Origin: an uncultured bacterium
GTDB lineage: Bacteria; Acidobacteriota; Aminicenantia; Aminicenantales; Saccharicenantaceae
Direction: 5' to 3'
Length of the DNA stretch: 64,000 bases
Assembly: GCA_937920515.1 (NCBI GenBank)
Contig: CALEUG010000004.1
Coordinates: 124,001 to 188,000 of the forward strand
In this document: positions 33,269-43,251 of the stretch, one piece after another
Layout of the letters: each line of letters starts with the position of its first letter
Position numbering within the stretch: the stretch's first letter is position 1
Made by a program: the position numbers and the translations under genes
Notes under the pieces: model-generated
Databases searched by the model: none
Seen by the model: only the letters and a program-made list of their open reading frames with translations
What the model was told of the DNA's origin: nothing

Positions 33269-34801
33269 ATGAATAAAGCCCTGATACTGGATTTCGGGTC
33301 GCAGTATACCCAGCTTATCGCCCGGAAAGTGCGAGAGCTGGGGGTGTACTCTGAGATTCATCCTTTCAACCTTGGCCTGAAGAAAATAAAGAGTTATTCT
33401 CCCGGAGCCATCATCCTGTCCGGAGGTCCGAAGAGCGTTTACGAGCCCGACTCTCCTCACCCCGACCCGGGAATTTTCCAGCTGGGAATTCCCATCCTTG
33501 GTATCTGTTACGGGCTGCAACTCATTGCCCACCACCTGGGCGGCCAGATTCACAAGGCACCTGAGCGAGAATACGGCTTCGCCTGGCTTCAGACAATCGA
33601 CAGGTCGGGACTGCTGCGCGGCTTAAAGGATAAAACCCAGGTCTGGATGAGCCACGGCGACCGCCTGGAAACCATTCCCGAAGGTTTTACTGTGACCGGC
33701 AAGACAGCCAATTCCAGGGCTGCCGTGATTGAGAACCATAAGCGCCAGATTTATGGCGTTCAATTCCATCCGGAAGTGGCCCACACCCAGGAAGGCAAAA
33801 AAATCCTCGGGAATTTCCTTTTCCGCCTGGCCGGCCTCAGGGCTGACTGGAACATGAGGTCCTTCATCCGGGACAAGATCCAGAAAATACGCCAGCAGGT
33901 GGGCAAAGAAAAAGTTATCTGCGGCCTGAGCGGGGGAATAGATTCCCTGGTGACCTCCCTTATCATCCAGAAAGCGGTTGGAAAACAGCTGATCTGTATT
34001 TTCGTCAACAACGGGCTGCTGCGAAAGGGTGAATATGAGACCCTGCTTGAAACATTCCGGCGGAAATTTTCGCTCCGGGTTATTGGCGTTGAGGCTGAAG
34101 ACAAATTTTTAGAAAAATTGAAAGGCGTCATCTCGCCGGAAAAAAAGCGCAGAATAATCGGCCAGACGTTCATTGAAATATTTGAAGAGGAAGCCCGAAA
34201 GCTCGGCCACGTAAAATTTCTGGCCCAGGGCACCATTTATCCCGATGTCATCGAGAGCACCTCGGTTAAAGGGCCTTCCCACACCATAAAATCCCATCAT
34301 AACGTTGGCGGGCTGCCGGAAAACCTGAAGTTCCTGCTGGTCGAGCCCCTGCGCGAGCTGTTCAAGGACGAGGTTCGGGCCCTGGCCCTGGAACTCGGAG
34401 TAAGCCGCGAATTCATCCAGCAGCATCCTTTCCCCGGGCCCGGGCTGGCCGTGCGAATCGTCGGAGAAGTCAACCGGAAAAACCTGTGCCTGGTCAGGGA
34501 GGCCGATGCCATCCTGCTGGAAGAAATCCGCAGGGCCAGGATCCACAATAAGTTATGGCAGGCCTTCGCTGTGCTGCTTCCGGTGCGCTCGGTCGGGGTG
34601 ATGGGCGACCAGAGAACTTACCAGCGGGTGGTGGCAGTCCGCCTGGTTCAGAGCTCGGACGGCATGACTGCTAACTGGTATCAGGCTTCGCCCCGTTTGC
34701 TTAAAAAAATCTCCACCAGGATCGTCAACGAGGTTGACGGAGTCAATCGGGTGGTTTACGATATCACCTCCAAACCGCCAGGAACTATCGAATGGGAATA
34801 G
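33269..34801 (+). CDS. guaA: GMP synthase (glutamine-hydrolysing)
   Basis: GuaA converts XMP to GMP using glutamine. The 510 residues contain a class I amidotransferase domain (nucleophile C80 in G-I-C-Y-G, histidine in Q-F-H-P-E-V), an ATP-pyrophosphatase domain (L-S-G-G-I-D-S-L-V) and the C-terminal dimerisation domain with P-F-P-G-P-G-L-A-V-R and I-T-S-K-P-P-G-T-I-E-W-E. No purine riboswitch fits in the very short leader. dnaE follows after 33 nt. Confidence 0.98.
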   Translation: MNKALILDFGSQYTQLIARKVRELGVYSEIHPFNLGLKKIKSYSPGAIILSGGPKSVYEPDSPHPDPGIFQLGIPILGICYGLQLIAHHLGGQIHKAPEREYGFAWLQTIDRSGLLRGLKDKTQVWMSHGDRLETIPEGFTVTGKTANSRAAVIENHKRQIYGVQFHPEVAHTQEGKKILGNFLFRLAGLRADWNMRSFIRDKIQKIRQQVGKEKVICGLSGGIDSLVTSLIIQKAVGKQLICIFVNNGLLRKGEYETLLETFRRKFSLRVIGVEAEDKFLEKLKGVISPEKKRRIIGQTFIEIFEEEARKLGHVKFLAQGTIYPDVIESTSVKGPSHTIKSHHNVGGLPENLKFLLVEPLRELFKDEVRALALELGVSREFIQQHPFPGPGLAVRIVGEVNRKNLCLVREADAILLEEIRRARIHNKLWQAFAVLLPVRSVGVMGDQRTYQRVVAVRLVQSSDGMTANWYQASPRLLKKISTRIVNEVDGVNRVVYDITSKPPGTIEWE

Positions 34802-34834
34802 CCAGCTAACGGCTGCACCCGAAGGGTCTTAATT

Positions 34835-37800
34835 ATGGATAATGCTTTCATTCACCTCCACCTTCACAGCGAGTACAGCATCCTGGACGGCTGCCTGCGC
34901 CTTACCGACCTGGTGGAGACTGTCTCCAGATACAATATGCCGGCCGTGGCTCTGACCGACCACGGGAACATATTTGGGGCGGTTGAATTCTTCAAGGCTG
35001 CCAGGAAGCAGGGTGTCAAACCCATCATCGGCTGTGAAGTCTACCTGGCCCCTCATTCCAGGTTCGACAGAAAGCCGGGAAACGGAGATGAAACCAACAA
35101 CTTCCATCTTGTGCTCCTGGTAAAAGACGAAAAAGGCTACCGTAACCTGTGCCGGCTGCTGACGGCCGCCTACCTGGAAGGCTTCTACTACCGCCCGCGC
35201 ATTGATAAAGCAATCCTGAGAGATTGTTCATCAGGTCTGATCGCTCTTTCCAGCTGTCTGAAGGGTGAAATCAACGACTACCTGGTCAAGGACATGGAAG
35301 ACAGGGCCGAGCAGGCCGCCCGGGAATACCTGGAAATCTTCGGAGAAGAAAATTTCTACCTGGAGCTGCAGGACCACGGGCTGCCCGAGCAGAAGAAGAT
35401 AATTCCCGGGATTGCCGCCCTGGCCAGGAAACTGGGCCTGCCGCTGGTGGCCACCAACGACGTCCATTTCCTGAAAAAGGAAGACGCCCAGATCCAGGAC
35501 GTGCTGCTGTGCATTCAGACCGGTAAAAAACTTTCAGATACCGACAGAATGCATTTCTCCAGCGACCAGTTTTACCTCAAGTCGACCGACGAGATGCGGA
35601 CGCTTTTCCGGGATTATCCAGAAGCCCTGAGCAACACCCGCCACCTGGCCGCCCGCTGCAACTTTGAGTTCCCGCTCACCGGTCATTTTCTTCCCAATTT
35701 CAAGGCGCCCGGCCAGCAGAACCTCCGTGACTATTTTGAAGAGGTGGTGCGCCGGGGCTTTGAGCAACGGCTGCCCGGTATCCAGGAGAAGATCAACCGG
35801 GGAGCAAATCCCCACACCCTGGAAGAGTACCAGCTCCGCCTGGAAAGGGAAATAAAGCTCATCGAGCAGATGGGTTTCGAGGGCTATTTCCTGGTGGTCT
35901 GGGACCTGATCAGTGCCGCCCGCAAAAAAGGGATACCGGTCGGCCCGGGACGCGGTTCAGCCGCCGGCAGCCTGATCGCCTACTGCCTGGGCATAACCCA
36001 GATTGACCCCATAGAATACGACCTGCTGTTCGAGCGTTTCCTCAACCCCGAGAGAATCAGCCTGCCTGACATTGATATTGATTTCTGTGGCCGCCGCCGC
36101 CAGGAAGTTATAGATTATGTGACCGAGAAATACGGCCAGGAAAACGTCTGCCAGATCATAACCTTCGGAACCATGGCCGCCCGCCAGGCCATCCGGGATG
36201 CCGGCCGGGTGATGGAAATCCCCCTGAACGAAGTGGACCGGGTGGCCAAGCTGATCCCGGCCCAGGGGCCGGAGGCCAGTATTGAAGGGGCGCTCCGGAG
36301 CGTGCCGGAACTCAAGGATTTATACCAGAAGAACGAAAGAATCGCCCGCCTGCTGGATATAGCCCGGAAGCTCGAAGGCCAGGTCCGACATCCTTCCATT
36401 CATGCCGCTGGCATCGTCATCACCCCCCGGCCGCTGGTGGAATTCATCCCTCTTTACCAATCCAACAAGGGTGAAATCACCACCCAGTTTCCCATGGGCG
36501 ACATCGAGGCCATCGGCCTGCTCAAAATGGATATCCTGGGCCTGCGCAACCTGACGGTCATCACCGACGCCCTGGACCTCATAGCCAGGGACACCGGCCA
36601 GAGGCCAGACCTCGACAGGATACCGCTGGATGACCCGGCCACCTTCGAAGTTTTCCAGCAGGGACGAACCAACGGAGTCTTCCAGTTTGAAAGTTATGGA
36701 ATGAAAGACCAGCTGCGCAAATTCAAACCCGAAGAATTCCGTGACCTGATTGCCCTGAATGCCCTCTACCGTCCCGGCCCGCTGAAAAGCGGCATGACCG
36801 ACGAATTCGTTGAGCGCAAGCGCCACCCGGAAAAGGTCTCCTACGAAGTCCCGCAGTTAGAGCCTATCCTCAAAGAAACCCGCGGCATTATCGTCTACCA
36901 GGAACAGGTGATGCGCCTGGCCACTGTCCTGGCCGGGTTCACCATGGCCGAGGCCGACCTGCTGCGCAAGGCCATGGGCAAAAAAATCAAGGAGATGATG
37001 AAAGCCCAGCGGGAAAAATTCATCCAGGGCTGCAAGAAGAACGGCATTCACCAGTCCAAGGCAGAAAAGATATTCGACCAGATAGTCCAGTTTGCCGAAT
37101 ATGGCTTCAACAAATCCCACAGCGCCGCCTACGCTTACCTGGCTTACCAGACGGCTTACCTCAAGGCCCATTACCCTGTTCACTTCCTGGCCGCTCTGCT
37201 GACCTCGGAAGCTGAAAAAGGCGACACCTCCCAGATGGTTAAATACATCAACGAATGCCGCGAGCTGGGGATTCCTGTCCTTCCCCCCGACATCAACCGC
37301 AGCCTCTACAATTTCTCGGTCGAAGGCCAGGCAATTCGAATCGGCCTGTCGGCCATCAAGAACGTGGGAGAGAACACCATCCAGGAACTGATTGCCCTGA
37401 GGGATAAAAAGGGCGGCTTTAAGAACCTGTTTGACCTGTTTGATGACTACGATTCTCGCCTCCTCAACCGCAAGGCCCTGGAAAGCCTGATCAAAGCCGG
37501 GGCCCTGGATTCCCTGGGCTGGAAGAGAGCCCAGCTCTACCGGTTGATTGATGTCCTGATTGAATACGGGCACCAGAAGCAAAAAGCCCGAGAAGAAAAG
37601 TCTATTTCTCTTTTCGGAGACGAATATGTCCGCCGCCCCGACTTCCCGCCTGAAGTCCTGGCCATGAACGAATGGGATGAAGAAACACTCCTGGCCTACG
37701 AAAAGGAAGTCCTGGGGACTTACCTCTCCAGCCATCCTCTCGCCCGCTACCGGAAGTGGCTGGCCAACCTGGTCAGCCACTCGGTGGAAGCCCTGGACCC

Positions 37801-38317
37801 GGAAGAAGATTTCGACCGGGAGGTCAGGCTGTGCGGGATAATCATCTCGGTCAAGCTGCTCAAGACCAGGAAAGAGGAACGAATGGCCACCTTTGTCCTG
37901 GAAGATCTGAGCGGGCAGGTGGACGTAACAGTCTTTCCCGAAGCCTACAACAAGTTCAACCCATATCTCAAGGAAGGACAGCTGGTCTGGTTGAAAGGAC
38001 GGATGGCCACCGACAGTTACGATGCCAGGAAAATCCTGGCCTCCCAGATAATGCCCCTGGCCGAAGCACTGGAAAAGCTGGCCCGGAAGACCGTCATCAG
38101 GGTTGAGCTGGATTGTCTTGATGAAGAGCGCATCCTCCAGATGAAAAGTATCCTGGAGTCTTTCCCCGGCGATTGCCCGCTCTACCTGCAGCTGGAAAAC
38201 AGTTCGACTTCCTGCCTGGTTCAATCGGCCGAGGCCCAGAGCGTCAGGCCCTCAGAGGAATTCATCGAGAGAATGGAAGAGCTGTTCGGGCCGGGCTCGG
38301 TGCTGGTTGAATATTAA
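34835..38317 (+). CDS. dnaE: DNA polymerase III subunit alpha
   Basis: The replicative polymerase, 1160 residues. An N-terminal PHP domain (H-L-H-L-H-S-E-Y-S near residue 7) is followed by the palm with G-P-G-R-G-S-A-A-G-S and the catalytic acids D412, D414 and D416 in P-D-I-D-I-D-F. Then come a helix-hairpin-helix region near 840-880 and an OB fold at about 985-1065 (V-R-L-C-G-I-I-I-S). It is the DnaE1 type and lacks the inserted exonuclease of PolC. The PHP histidines look intact, so residual proofreading is possible. Confidence 0.98.
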   Translation: MDNAFIHLHLHSEYSILDGCLRLTDLVETVSRYNMPAVALTDHGNIFGAVEFFKAARKQGVKPIIGCEVYLAPHSRFDRKPGNGDETNNFHLVLLVKDEKGYRNLCRLLTAAYLEGFYYRPRIDKAILRDCSSGLIALSSCLKGEINDYLVKDMEDRAEQAAREYLEIFGEENFYLELQDHGLPEQKKIIPGIAALARKLGLPLVATNDVHFLKKEDAQIQDVLLCIQTGKKLSDTDRMHFSSDQFYLKSTDEMRTLFRDYPEALSNTRHLAARCNFEFPLTGHFLPNFKAPGQQNLRDYFEEVVRRGFEQRLPGIQEKINRGANPHTLEEYQLRLEREIKLIEQMGFEGYFLVVWDLISAARKKGIPVGPGRGSAAGSLIAYCLGITQIDPIEYDLLFERFLNPERISLPDIDIDFCGRRRQEVIDYVTEKYGQENVCQIITFGTMAARQAIRDAGRVMEIPLNEVDRVAKLIPAQGPEASIEGALRSVPELKDLYQKNERIARLLDIARKLEGQVRHPSIHAAGIVITPRPLVEFIPLYQSNKGEITTQFPMGDIEAIGLLKMDILGLRNLTVITDALDLIARDTGQRPDLDRIPLDDPATFEVFQQGRTNGVFQFESYGMKDQLRKFKPEEFRDLIALNALYRPGPLKSGMTDEFVERKRHPEKVSYEVPQLEPILKETRGIIVYQEQVMRLATVLAGFTMAEADLLRKAMGKKIKEMMKAQREKFIQGCKKNGIHQSKAEKIFDQIVQFAEYGFNKSHSAAYAYLAYQTAYLKAHYPVHFLAALLTSEAEKGDTSQMVKYINECRELGIPVLPPDINRSLYNFSVEGQAIRIGLSAIKNVGENTIQELIALRDKKGGFKNLFDLFDDYDSRLLNRKALESLIKAGALDSLGWKRAQLYRLIDVLIEYGHQKQKAREEKSISLFGDEYVRRPDFPPEVLAMNEWDEETLLAYEKEVLGTYLSSHPLARYRKWLANLVSHSVEALDPEEDFDREVRLCGIIISVKLLKTRKEERMATFVLEDLSGQVDVTVFPEAYNKFNPYLKEGQLVWLKGRMATDSYDARKILASQIMPLAEALEKLARKTVIRVELDCLDEERILQMKSILESFPGDCPLYLQLENSSTSCLVQSAEAQSVRPSEEFIERMEELFGPGSVLVEY

Positions 38318-38327
38318 CCCGCCCTGA

Positions 38328-38356
38328 TTGACAGAAAAAGCCTAAAAATGTAGATT
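38328..38356 (+). promoter_or_regulatory. Predicted promoter for the receiver-like gene and valS
   Basis: TTGACA (38328-38333), 17 bp and TAGATT (38351-38356), about 48 nt before the GTG start at 38405, with GAGG in the leader. Confidence 0.5.
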
Positions 38357-38404
38357 AAATTATCTGTTTTCAGAAGATTTACAGCCTGATAACCGAGGTT
38401 CAAG

Positions 38405-39001
38405 GTGGCCTACAACCTGATAGTCGCCGACAGCAGCCCGGCTATCCGCCGGCTCTGCCAGTCCATTTTTCCTGAGGAAAACTTCAAGTTGCACCTGGCC
38501 AGCAAGCTCGACGAGCTTAACCAGCTGCTGGAAACAGTCAACCCGGAGGCCCTGATTCTCGGGTCTTCGCTGCTGGAAGCTTCCGACAGCCTGCCTTCCC
38601 TGCAGGCCAGACTGGCAGGCAGCCGGGTCCCGGTCTTTCTGGTGGCCGGCACCTTCGAACCGCTGCCACGCGACTGCCGGGAATGGCTCAAGCCGGAAAA
38701 AATATTCCTGAAGCCTTTTTATTCTGAAAGCCTGGCCGAGGCCGTCCGGGAAGCGGTGGAGAAAAGGCGGGTTCCCGACACTCTACCAGAAGAACTTCCG
38801 GACAGCCCGTTTAAAGAGACGCCGGCCGCCGGTAGCCTGGTCAGCCCCGCCCTTCTCAGAGAGCTGCGCCATGTTATTCAGCAGGAAGTTCTGGAGGCCG
38901 AACGGGAACTGGAAAAGAGGCTCAGGGCCAGCCTTCAGGCGGCCGACCGGGCTGAGCCCAAAACCAGGGAGCCCGGCGGTGGCCAGCTAAGCGGCCATTG
39001 A
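38405..39001 (+). CDS. Degenerate receiver (pseudo-response regulator)
   Basis: 198 residues, GTG start with GAGG upstream. Residues 1-118 have the CheY-like fold: the acidic pocket survives only as V-A-D-S-S near residue 8, and F-L-K-P-F supplies the switch lysine. The phosphorylated aspartate position reads L-I-L-G-S-S, so no phosphate can be accepted there. The remaining 80 residues hold a linker and an amphipathic helix (V-I-Q-Q-E-V-L-E-A-E-R-E-L-E-K-R-L). It probably acts as a protein-interaction module. It lies 24 nt before valS, in the same direction. Confidence 0.75.
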   Translation: MAYNLIVADSSPAIRRLCQSIFPEENFKLHLASKLDELNQLLETVNPEALILGSSLLEASDSLPSLQARLAGSRVPVFLVAGTFEPLPRDCREWLKPEKIFLKPFYSESLAEAVREAVEKRRVPDTLPEELPDSPFKETPAAGSLVSPALLRELRHVIQQEVLEAERELEKRLRASLQAADRAEPKTREPGGGQLSGH

Positions 39002-39025
39002 ATTCAATAAAAGGTTAATGGAGAA

Positions 39026-41650
39026 ATGAGACAGAAGAAACTGCTGGAGAAAGCTTACGATCCAAAACCGGTGGAGGAGAGGTGGTCCAGGTTCTGGCTG
39101 GACGAAAAATTATTCGTGGCTGACGTTCACTCCCCCCGGCCGAAATTTTCCATGGTTCTGCCCCCGCCCAACGTCACCGGGGTCCTGCACATGGGACATG
39201 CCCTGTGCTTCACCCTGCCCGACATCATCGTCCGCTGGAAGCGAATGCAGGGCTACAACACCATGTGGCTTCCGGGCACAGACCATGCCTCAATTGCGGT
39301 GCACAACGTAATTGAACAGAGCCTGGCCGAGAAGGGCCTCAGCCGGGAAAAAATCGGGCGCGAGGAATTCCTGAAGGTGGCCTGGGAATGGAAGAAAAAG
39401 TATGGTGGGGCCATCATCGACCAGTTGAAACGACTCGGCTGCTCCCTGGACTGGTCCCGGGAACGCTTCACCATGGACGAGGGTTTTTCCCAAGCGGTAA
39501 AATACGTTTTTGTCTCCCTGTACCGGGAAGGTTTGATTTACAGAGATTATTATTTGGTCAACCGTTGCCCGCGCTGCCAGACCGTGCTGAGCGATATCGA
39601 AATTGAACACCGGGAACTCCAGGGCCAGCTCTGGTACATCAATTACCCGCTTCCGGGAAGTGAGGACGGTATTGTGGTGGCCACCACCCGGCCGGAAACC
39701 ATGCTGGGCGACACGGCCGTGGCCGTCCATCCGGAAGACGAAAGGTACCTGAAGTATCACGGTAAAAAGGTCCTGCTGCCGCTCCAGAACCGGCTGATAC
39801 CGGTCATTACCGACGAGCGGGTGGAAAAAGACTTCGGGACCGGGGCAGTCAAGGTGACTCCGGCTCACGACCCGGTGGATTTCGAGCTGGGCAAAAAGCA
39901 TGACCTGGAACAGGTCATTGTGATTGACGGCAGCGGCAAAATGACCGAGGCCGCCGGAAAAGATTTCCAGGGGCTGGACCGGTTCGCCTGCCGCCAGAAG
40001 GTGGTGGAAAAATTGAAGCAGCTGGGCCTGCTGGTCCGGACCGAGGATTACACCCACTCCGTCGGCCATTGCTACCGCTGCAAGACGGTGATTGAGCCCC
40101 ATCTTTCCTGGCAGTGGTTCGTGAAAATCGAGCCCCTGGCCCGGGAAGCCATCAGGGTGGTGGAAGAAAAGAAAATCGTCTTCATCCCGGAAAACTGGAC
40201 CAGGACCTACTTCGAATGGATGTACAAGATCCACGACTGGTGCATATCCAGGCAACTGTGGTGGGGACACCGCATCCCGGCCTATTACTGCCAGAATTGC
40301 CAGCACCTGATGGTGGAAATGGAAGAGCCAGCCACCTGCGAAAAGTGCGGCGGCCCGGTCAGACAGGACGAAGATGTTCTCGACACCTGGTTCTCCTCGG
40401 CCCTCTGGCCCTTCGCCACCCTGGGCTGGCCGGAGCAGACTGAAGACCTCAAAGTTTTTTATCCCACCGACCTGATGGCCACCGGCTTCGACATCATCTT
40501 TTTCTGGGTGGCCAGGATGATCATGATGGGCCTGAAATTCATGAAGGACATCCCGTTCCGGGAAGTTTTTATCAACGGCCTGGTCCGGGATATGAAAAGG
40601 CGCAAGATGAGCAAGTCCGAGGGCAACATAATCGACCCCCTGGAAATGATAGAAAAGTACGGAACCGACGCCCTGCGTTTCACCCTGTCCTCGCTGGCCG
40701 TTCCAGGAATGGACATCGCCCTGTCCGAAGAGCGTATGGCCGGTTACCGGGCTTTTGCCAACAAGATCTGGAACGCCTCGCGCTTTGTCCTGATGAACCT
40801 AAGCGAAGAAGCCATCCAGCCGGAACAGGACAAGCTCAGCCTGCCCAACCGCTGGATCCGCAGCCGGCTGGCCAGGGTCGGCCGGCAGCTCAACGACTCA
40901 CTCCGGGAATACAAGTTCTACGAAGCCTCGGAGACCATCTACCACTTCATCTGGCACGAGTTCTGCGACTGGTATCTGGAATTCATCAAGCCCGAGCTCA
41001 GGGAAGGCAACCGTGCTACCCGGGCGGTTATGGAAGATACCCTGGAAAAAATACTGCGCCTGCTCCATCCTTTCATGCCTTACATAACCGAAGAAATCTG
41101 GCACCACCTGCCTGGCAGCGGGCGCTCCCTGCTGGAGGCCGAATGGCCGGAATTCCCGCCGGACTGGCTGGATGATGGAGCTGAAGCCACCATGAAATTC
41201 CTGCAGGAAGTCATCTCCGAGGTCCGCACCATCAGGGCCGAAAACCGGGTCCCGGTAAAAGACAGGGTTAGCCTCTGGCTGGCCGGGGGGAAGCCAAGCC
41301 GGATGGTGGCCGAACCCTATCAGGCAGCCATCAAGCTCCTGGCCGGCGTGGAAAATATTGAGTACGTGGAAGCTCTGCCCCAGGATAAGAAGCTGCTCAG
41401 AGGCCTGGCCGGGACAACTGAAATCGGCCTGCTGGTGGCCCATGCCATCGACCTGGAGCAGGAAAAAGAGAGGCTGGAAAAAGAATTAAACAGGCTTCAA
41501 GAAGATATCGACCGGCTGGAAGTGCGCCTTAACAACCCGGACTTTGTGACCCGGGCCCCGGCCGCGGTGGTCGAAGAGCACCGGAAAAGACTGGACGAAC
41601 TGCGCCTGAAACGGGCTTCCCTGGAAAAGAGCCGGCAGGAGCTTCTTTAA
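39026..41650 (+). CDS. valS: Valyl-tRNA synthetase
   Basis: A class I synthetase, 874 residues. The HIGH motif is H-M-G-H-A in P-P-P-N-V-T-G-V-L-H-M-G-H; the KMSKS motif is in R-R-K-M-S-K-S-E-G-N. The editing domain includes T-T-R-P-E-T-M-L-G-D. A zinc-finger-like C-x-x-C set appears near 420-440 (Y-Y-C-Q-N-C ... C-E-K-C), and the C-terminal coiled coil binds tRNA. Two tRNA-Val genes lie in the same window. No T-box leader is present. Confidence 0.98.
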   Translation: MRQKKLLEKAYDPKPVEERWSRFWLDEKLFVADVHSPRPKFSMVLPPPNVTGVLHMGHALCFTLPDIIVRWKRMQGYNTMWLPGTDHASIAVHNVIEQSLAEKGLSREKIGREEFLKVAWEWKKKYGGAIIDQLKRLGCSLDWSRERFTMDEGFSQAVKYVFVSLYREGLIYRDYYLVNRCPRCQTVLSDIEIEHRELQGQLWYINYPLPGSEDGIVVATTRPETMLGDTAVAVHPEDERYLKYHGKKVLLPLQNRLIPVITDERVEKDFGTGAVKVTPAHDPVDFELGKKHDLEQVIVIDGSGKMTEAAGKDFQGLDRFACRQKVVEKLKQLGLLVRTEDYTHSVGHCYRCKTVIEPHLSWQWFVKIEPLAREAIRVVEEKKIVFIPENWTRTYFEWMYKIHDWCISRQLWWGHRIPAYYCQNCQHLMVEMEEPATCEKCGGPVRQDEDVLDTWFSSALWPFATLGWPEQTEDLKVFYPTDLMATGFDIIFFWVARMIMMGLKFMKDIPFREVFINGLVRDMKRRKMSKSEGNIIDPLEMIEKYGTDALRFTLSSLAVPGMDIALSEERMAGYRAFANKIWNASRFVLMNLSEEAIQPEQDKLSLPNRWIRSRLARVGRQLNDSLREYKFYEASETIYHFIWHEFCDWYLEFIKPELREGNRATRAVMEDTLEKILRLLHPFMPYITEEIWHHLPGSGRSLLEAEWPEFPPDWLDDGAEATMKFLQEVISEVRTIRAENRVPVKDRVSLWLAGGKPSRMVAEPYQAAIKLLAGVENIEYVEALPQDKKLLRGLAGTTEIGLLVAHAIDLEQEKERLEKELNRLQEDIDRLEVRLNNPDFVTRAPAAVVEEHRKRLDELRLKRASLEKSRQELL

Positions 41651-41674
41651 GCCTGAAGCCTCGCAGCATATAAA
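41646..41674 (+). promoter_or_regulatory. Predicted leaderless promoter of birA
   Basis: A weak TTTAAG (41646-41651), 17 bp and TATAAA (41669-41674), then exactly 6 nt before the ATG at 41681. No ribosome-binding site is present. Confidence 0.35.
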
Positions 41675-41680
41675 AATAAG

Positions 41681-42445
41681 ATGCCTGTTCATTTAAATAA
41701 CTTTTTCCCGGGCCAGCCCCTGTTTATATTCTCCCGGGCCTTTTCCACCATGGACATTGCCCGGCGGCTGGCCGCCCTGAATTTTCCGGAAGGAACCGCC
41801 GTCATGGCCGAAGAGCAGCTGGCAGGTAGAGGAACAAAAGGCCGGAGCTGGCATTCGGCCAGGGGCAAGGGCCTTTATGTTTCTTTCATCCTGCGACCGT
41901 CGCCCCGCAGCCTCAACCTCCTGCCAGCGGCCTCCGGTCTGGCCGCGGCCGAAGCCATCCAGATATTATCAGGAGTCAGAGCCAGTTTAAAATGGCCGAA
42001 CGACCTGGTTTACCGCGGCCAGAAGCTGGGAGGAGTTCTCTGCGAGGGAGGAAGCTTTTCCGGTAAACATTCCTGGACCGTGGCCGGAATCGGTCTCAAC
42101 CTCAACCACCGGCTGGCTGACTTCCCCCGGGAACTTTCAGGACTGGCCACGTCTCTTTTCCTGATAACGGGGAAGACCTGGAAACCCGGGGAACTCCTGG
42201 GCCATCTTGGTTCCAGGCTTGAATTCTGGTATAATACCGTTGAAAAAGGGCAGAAAGACTTCCTCTTAGAAAGCTACCTGGAAAGACTATCGTTCCACCC
42301 CGGTCAGATGCTTTTGCTGCGCACTGCGGAAGGCGAGCTGGCCGGGCAGTTTCAGGGACTGGATGAGAAGGGCGGCCTCAAACTCAAGACAGGTTCCGAG
42401 ATCAGGGTTTTCTATGCCTCAGAGATAATCAAGGTTTTATCATAA
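41681..42445 (+). CDS. birA: Biotin-[acetyl-CoA-carboxylase] ligase
   Basis: The enzyme activates biotin with ATP and attaches it to carrier proteins. 254 residues: the biotinyl-AMP loop G-R-G-T-K-G-R-S-W-H-S (about 50-60), K-W-P-N-D-L-V-Y, G-G-V-L-C-E and the G-I-G-L-N strand are as expected. The N-terminal helix-turn-helix of E. coli BirA is missing, so this is a ligase without repressor function. coaX follows after 20 nt. Confidence 0.95.
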   Translation: MPVHLNNFFPGQPLFIFSRAFSTMDIARRLAALNFPEGTAVMAEEQLAGRGTKGRSWHSARGKGLYVSFILRPSPRSLNLLPAASGLAAAEAIQILSGVRASLKWPNDLVYRGQKLGGVLCEGGSFSGKHSWTVAGIGLNLNHRLADFPRELSGLATSLFLITGKTWKPGELLGHLGSRLEFWYNTVEKGQKDFLLESYLERLSFHPGQMLLLRTAEGELAGQFQGLDEKGGLKLKTGSEIRVFYASEIIKVLS

Positions 42446-42465
42446 ACCGACTGCAGGAGAAAAAA

Positions 42466-43251
42466 ATGCTGATAGTGTTCGACATCGGGAATACCACCAC
42501 CGGGGTGGGCCTGTTCCAGGGCAAGAAGCTCCTGGCCGACTGGAAAATTAAGAGTGACCGGGAAAAAACGGCCGACGAATACGGTATCATGCTGAAAAAT
42601 CTGCTGGAGCACGGAAAATTCGCAGTCCAGAAAATTAAGGGTGCCATTATCTCCTCGGTGGTCCCGCCCCTCACCCCTGTCTTTCAGTCAGCCTGCGAAA
42701 AATTCTTCCGGGTCAGGCCTCTGGTGGTCGGGCCGGGAATTAAAACGGGCATTCCAATCCTGTACGAAAACCCGGCTGAAGTGGGTTCTGACCGGATCGT
42801 GGGGGCCTGCGCCGCCTACGAAAAATACGGCGGTCCCTGCCTGGTGGTGGACTTCGGCACCGCCACCACCTTTGATGCCATCTCGGCCAGTGGCGAGTAC
42901 CTGGGTGGAGCCATAGCCCCGGGCTTAGAAATTTCAGCCGAGGCTCTTTACCTGCGGACGGCCAGGCTGCCCCGGATTGAAGTCCGCAAGCCGAAATCCG
43001 CCATCGGGCGGACGACGGTCAGCAGCATGCAATCCGGGTTGTTTTTTGGCTATGTCGGTTTGGTCAGGAATATCATCGCCCAGATTTCAGCCGAGCTGGC
43101 TTCCCGGCCGACGGTGGTGGCCACCGGTGGCCTGGCCGGTCTGGTGGCCGCAGAGATCCCTGAAATTGCCCACTGCGAACCAGACCTGGTCCTGCAGGGG
43201 CTGCGTTCTATCTACGAGAAGAACCGGGCCGCGGAGAAAGTGGAGAGATGA
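42466..43251 (+). CDS. coaX: Type III pantothenate kinase
   Basis: CoaX phosphorylates pantothenate, the first step of coenzyme A synthesis, and is insensitive to CoA feedback. 261 residues of ASKHA fold: D-I-G-N-T-T-T at residues 5-11, D-R-I-V-G-A near 105, V-D-F-G-T-A-T-T-F-D near 125 and A-T-G-G-L-A near 222. The birA-coaX pair is common. The stop overlaps the next gene by 4 nt. Confidence 0.96.
   Translation: MLIVFDIGNTTTGVGLFQGKKLLADWKIKSDREKTADEYGIMLKNLLEHGKFAVQKIKGAIISSVVPPLTPVFQSACEKFFRVRPLVVGPGIKTGIPILYENPAEVGSDRIVGACAAYEKYGGPCLVVDFGTATTFDAISASGEYLGGAIAPGLEISAEALYLRTARLPRIEVRKPKSAIGRTTVSSMQSGLFFGYVGLVRNIIAQISAELASRPTVVATGGLAGLVAAEIPEIAHCEPDLVLQGLRSIYEKNRAAEKVER

Noticed and set aside
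36857-38224. A 455-codon minus-strand frame inside dnaE
   Set aside because: It lies entirely within a clearly conserved polymerase gene and has glutamine/glycine/phenylalanine-rich shadow composition.
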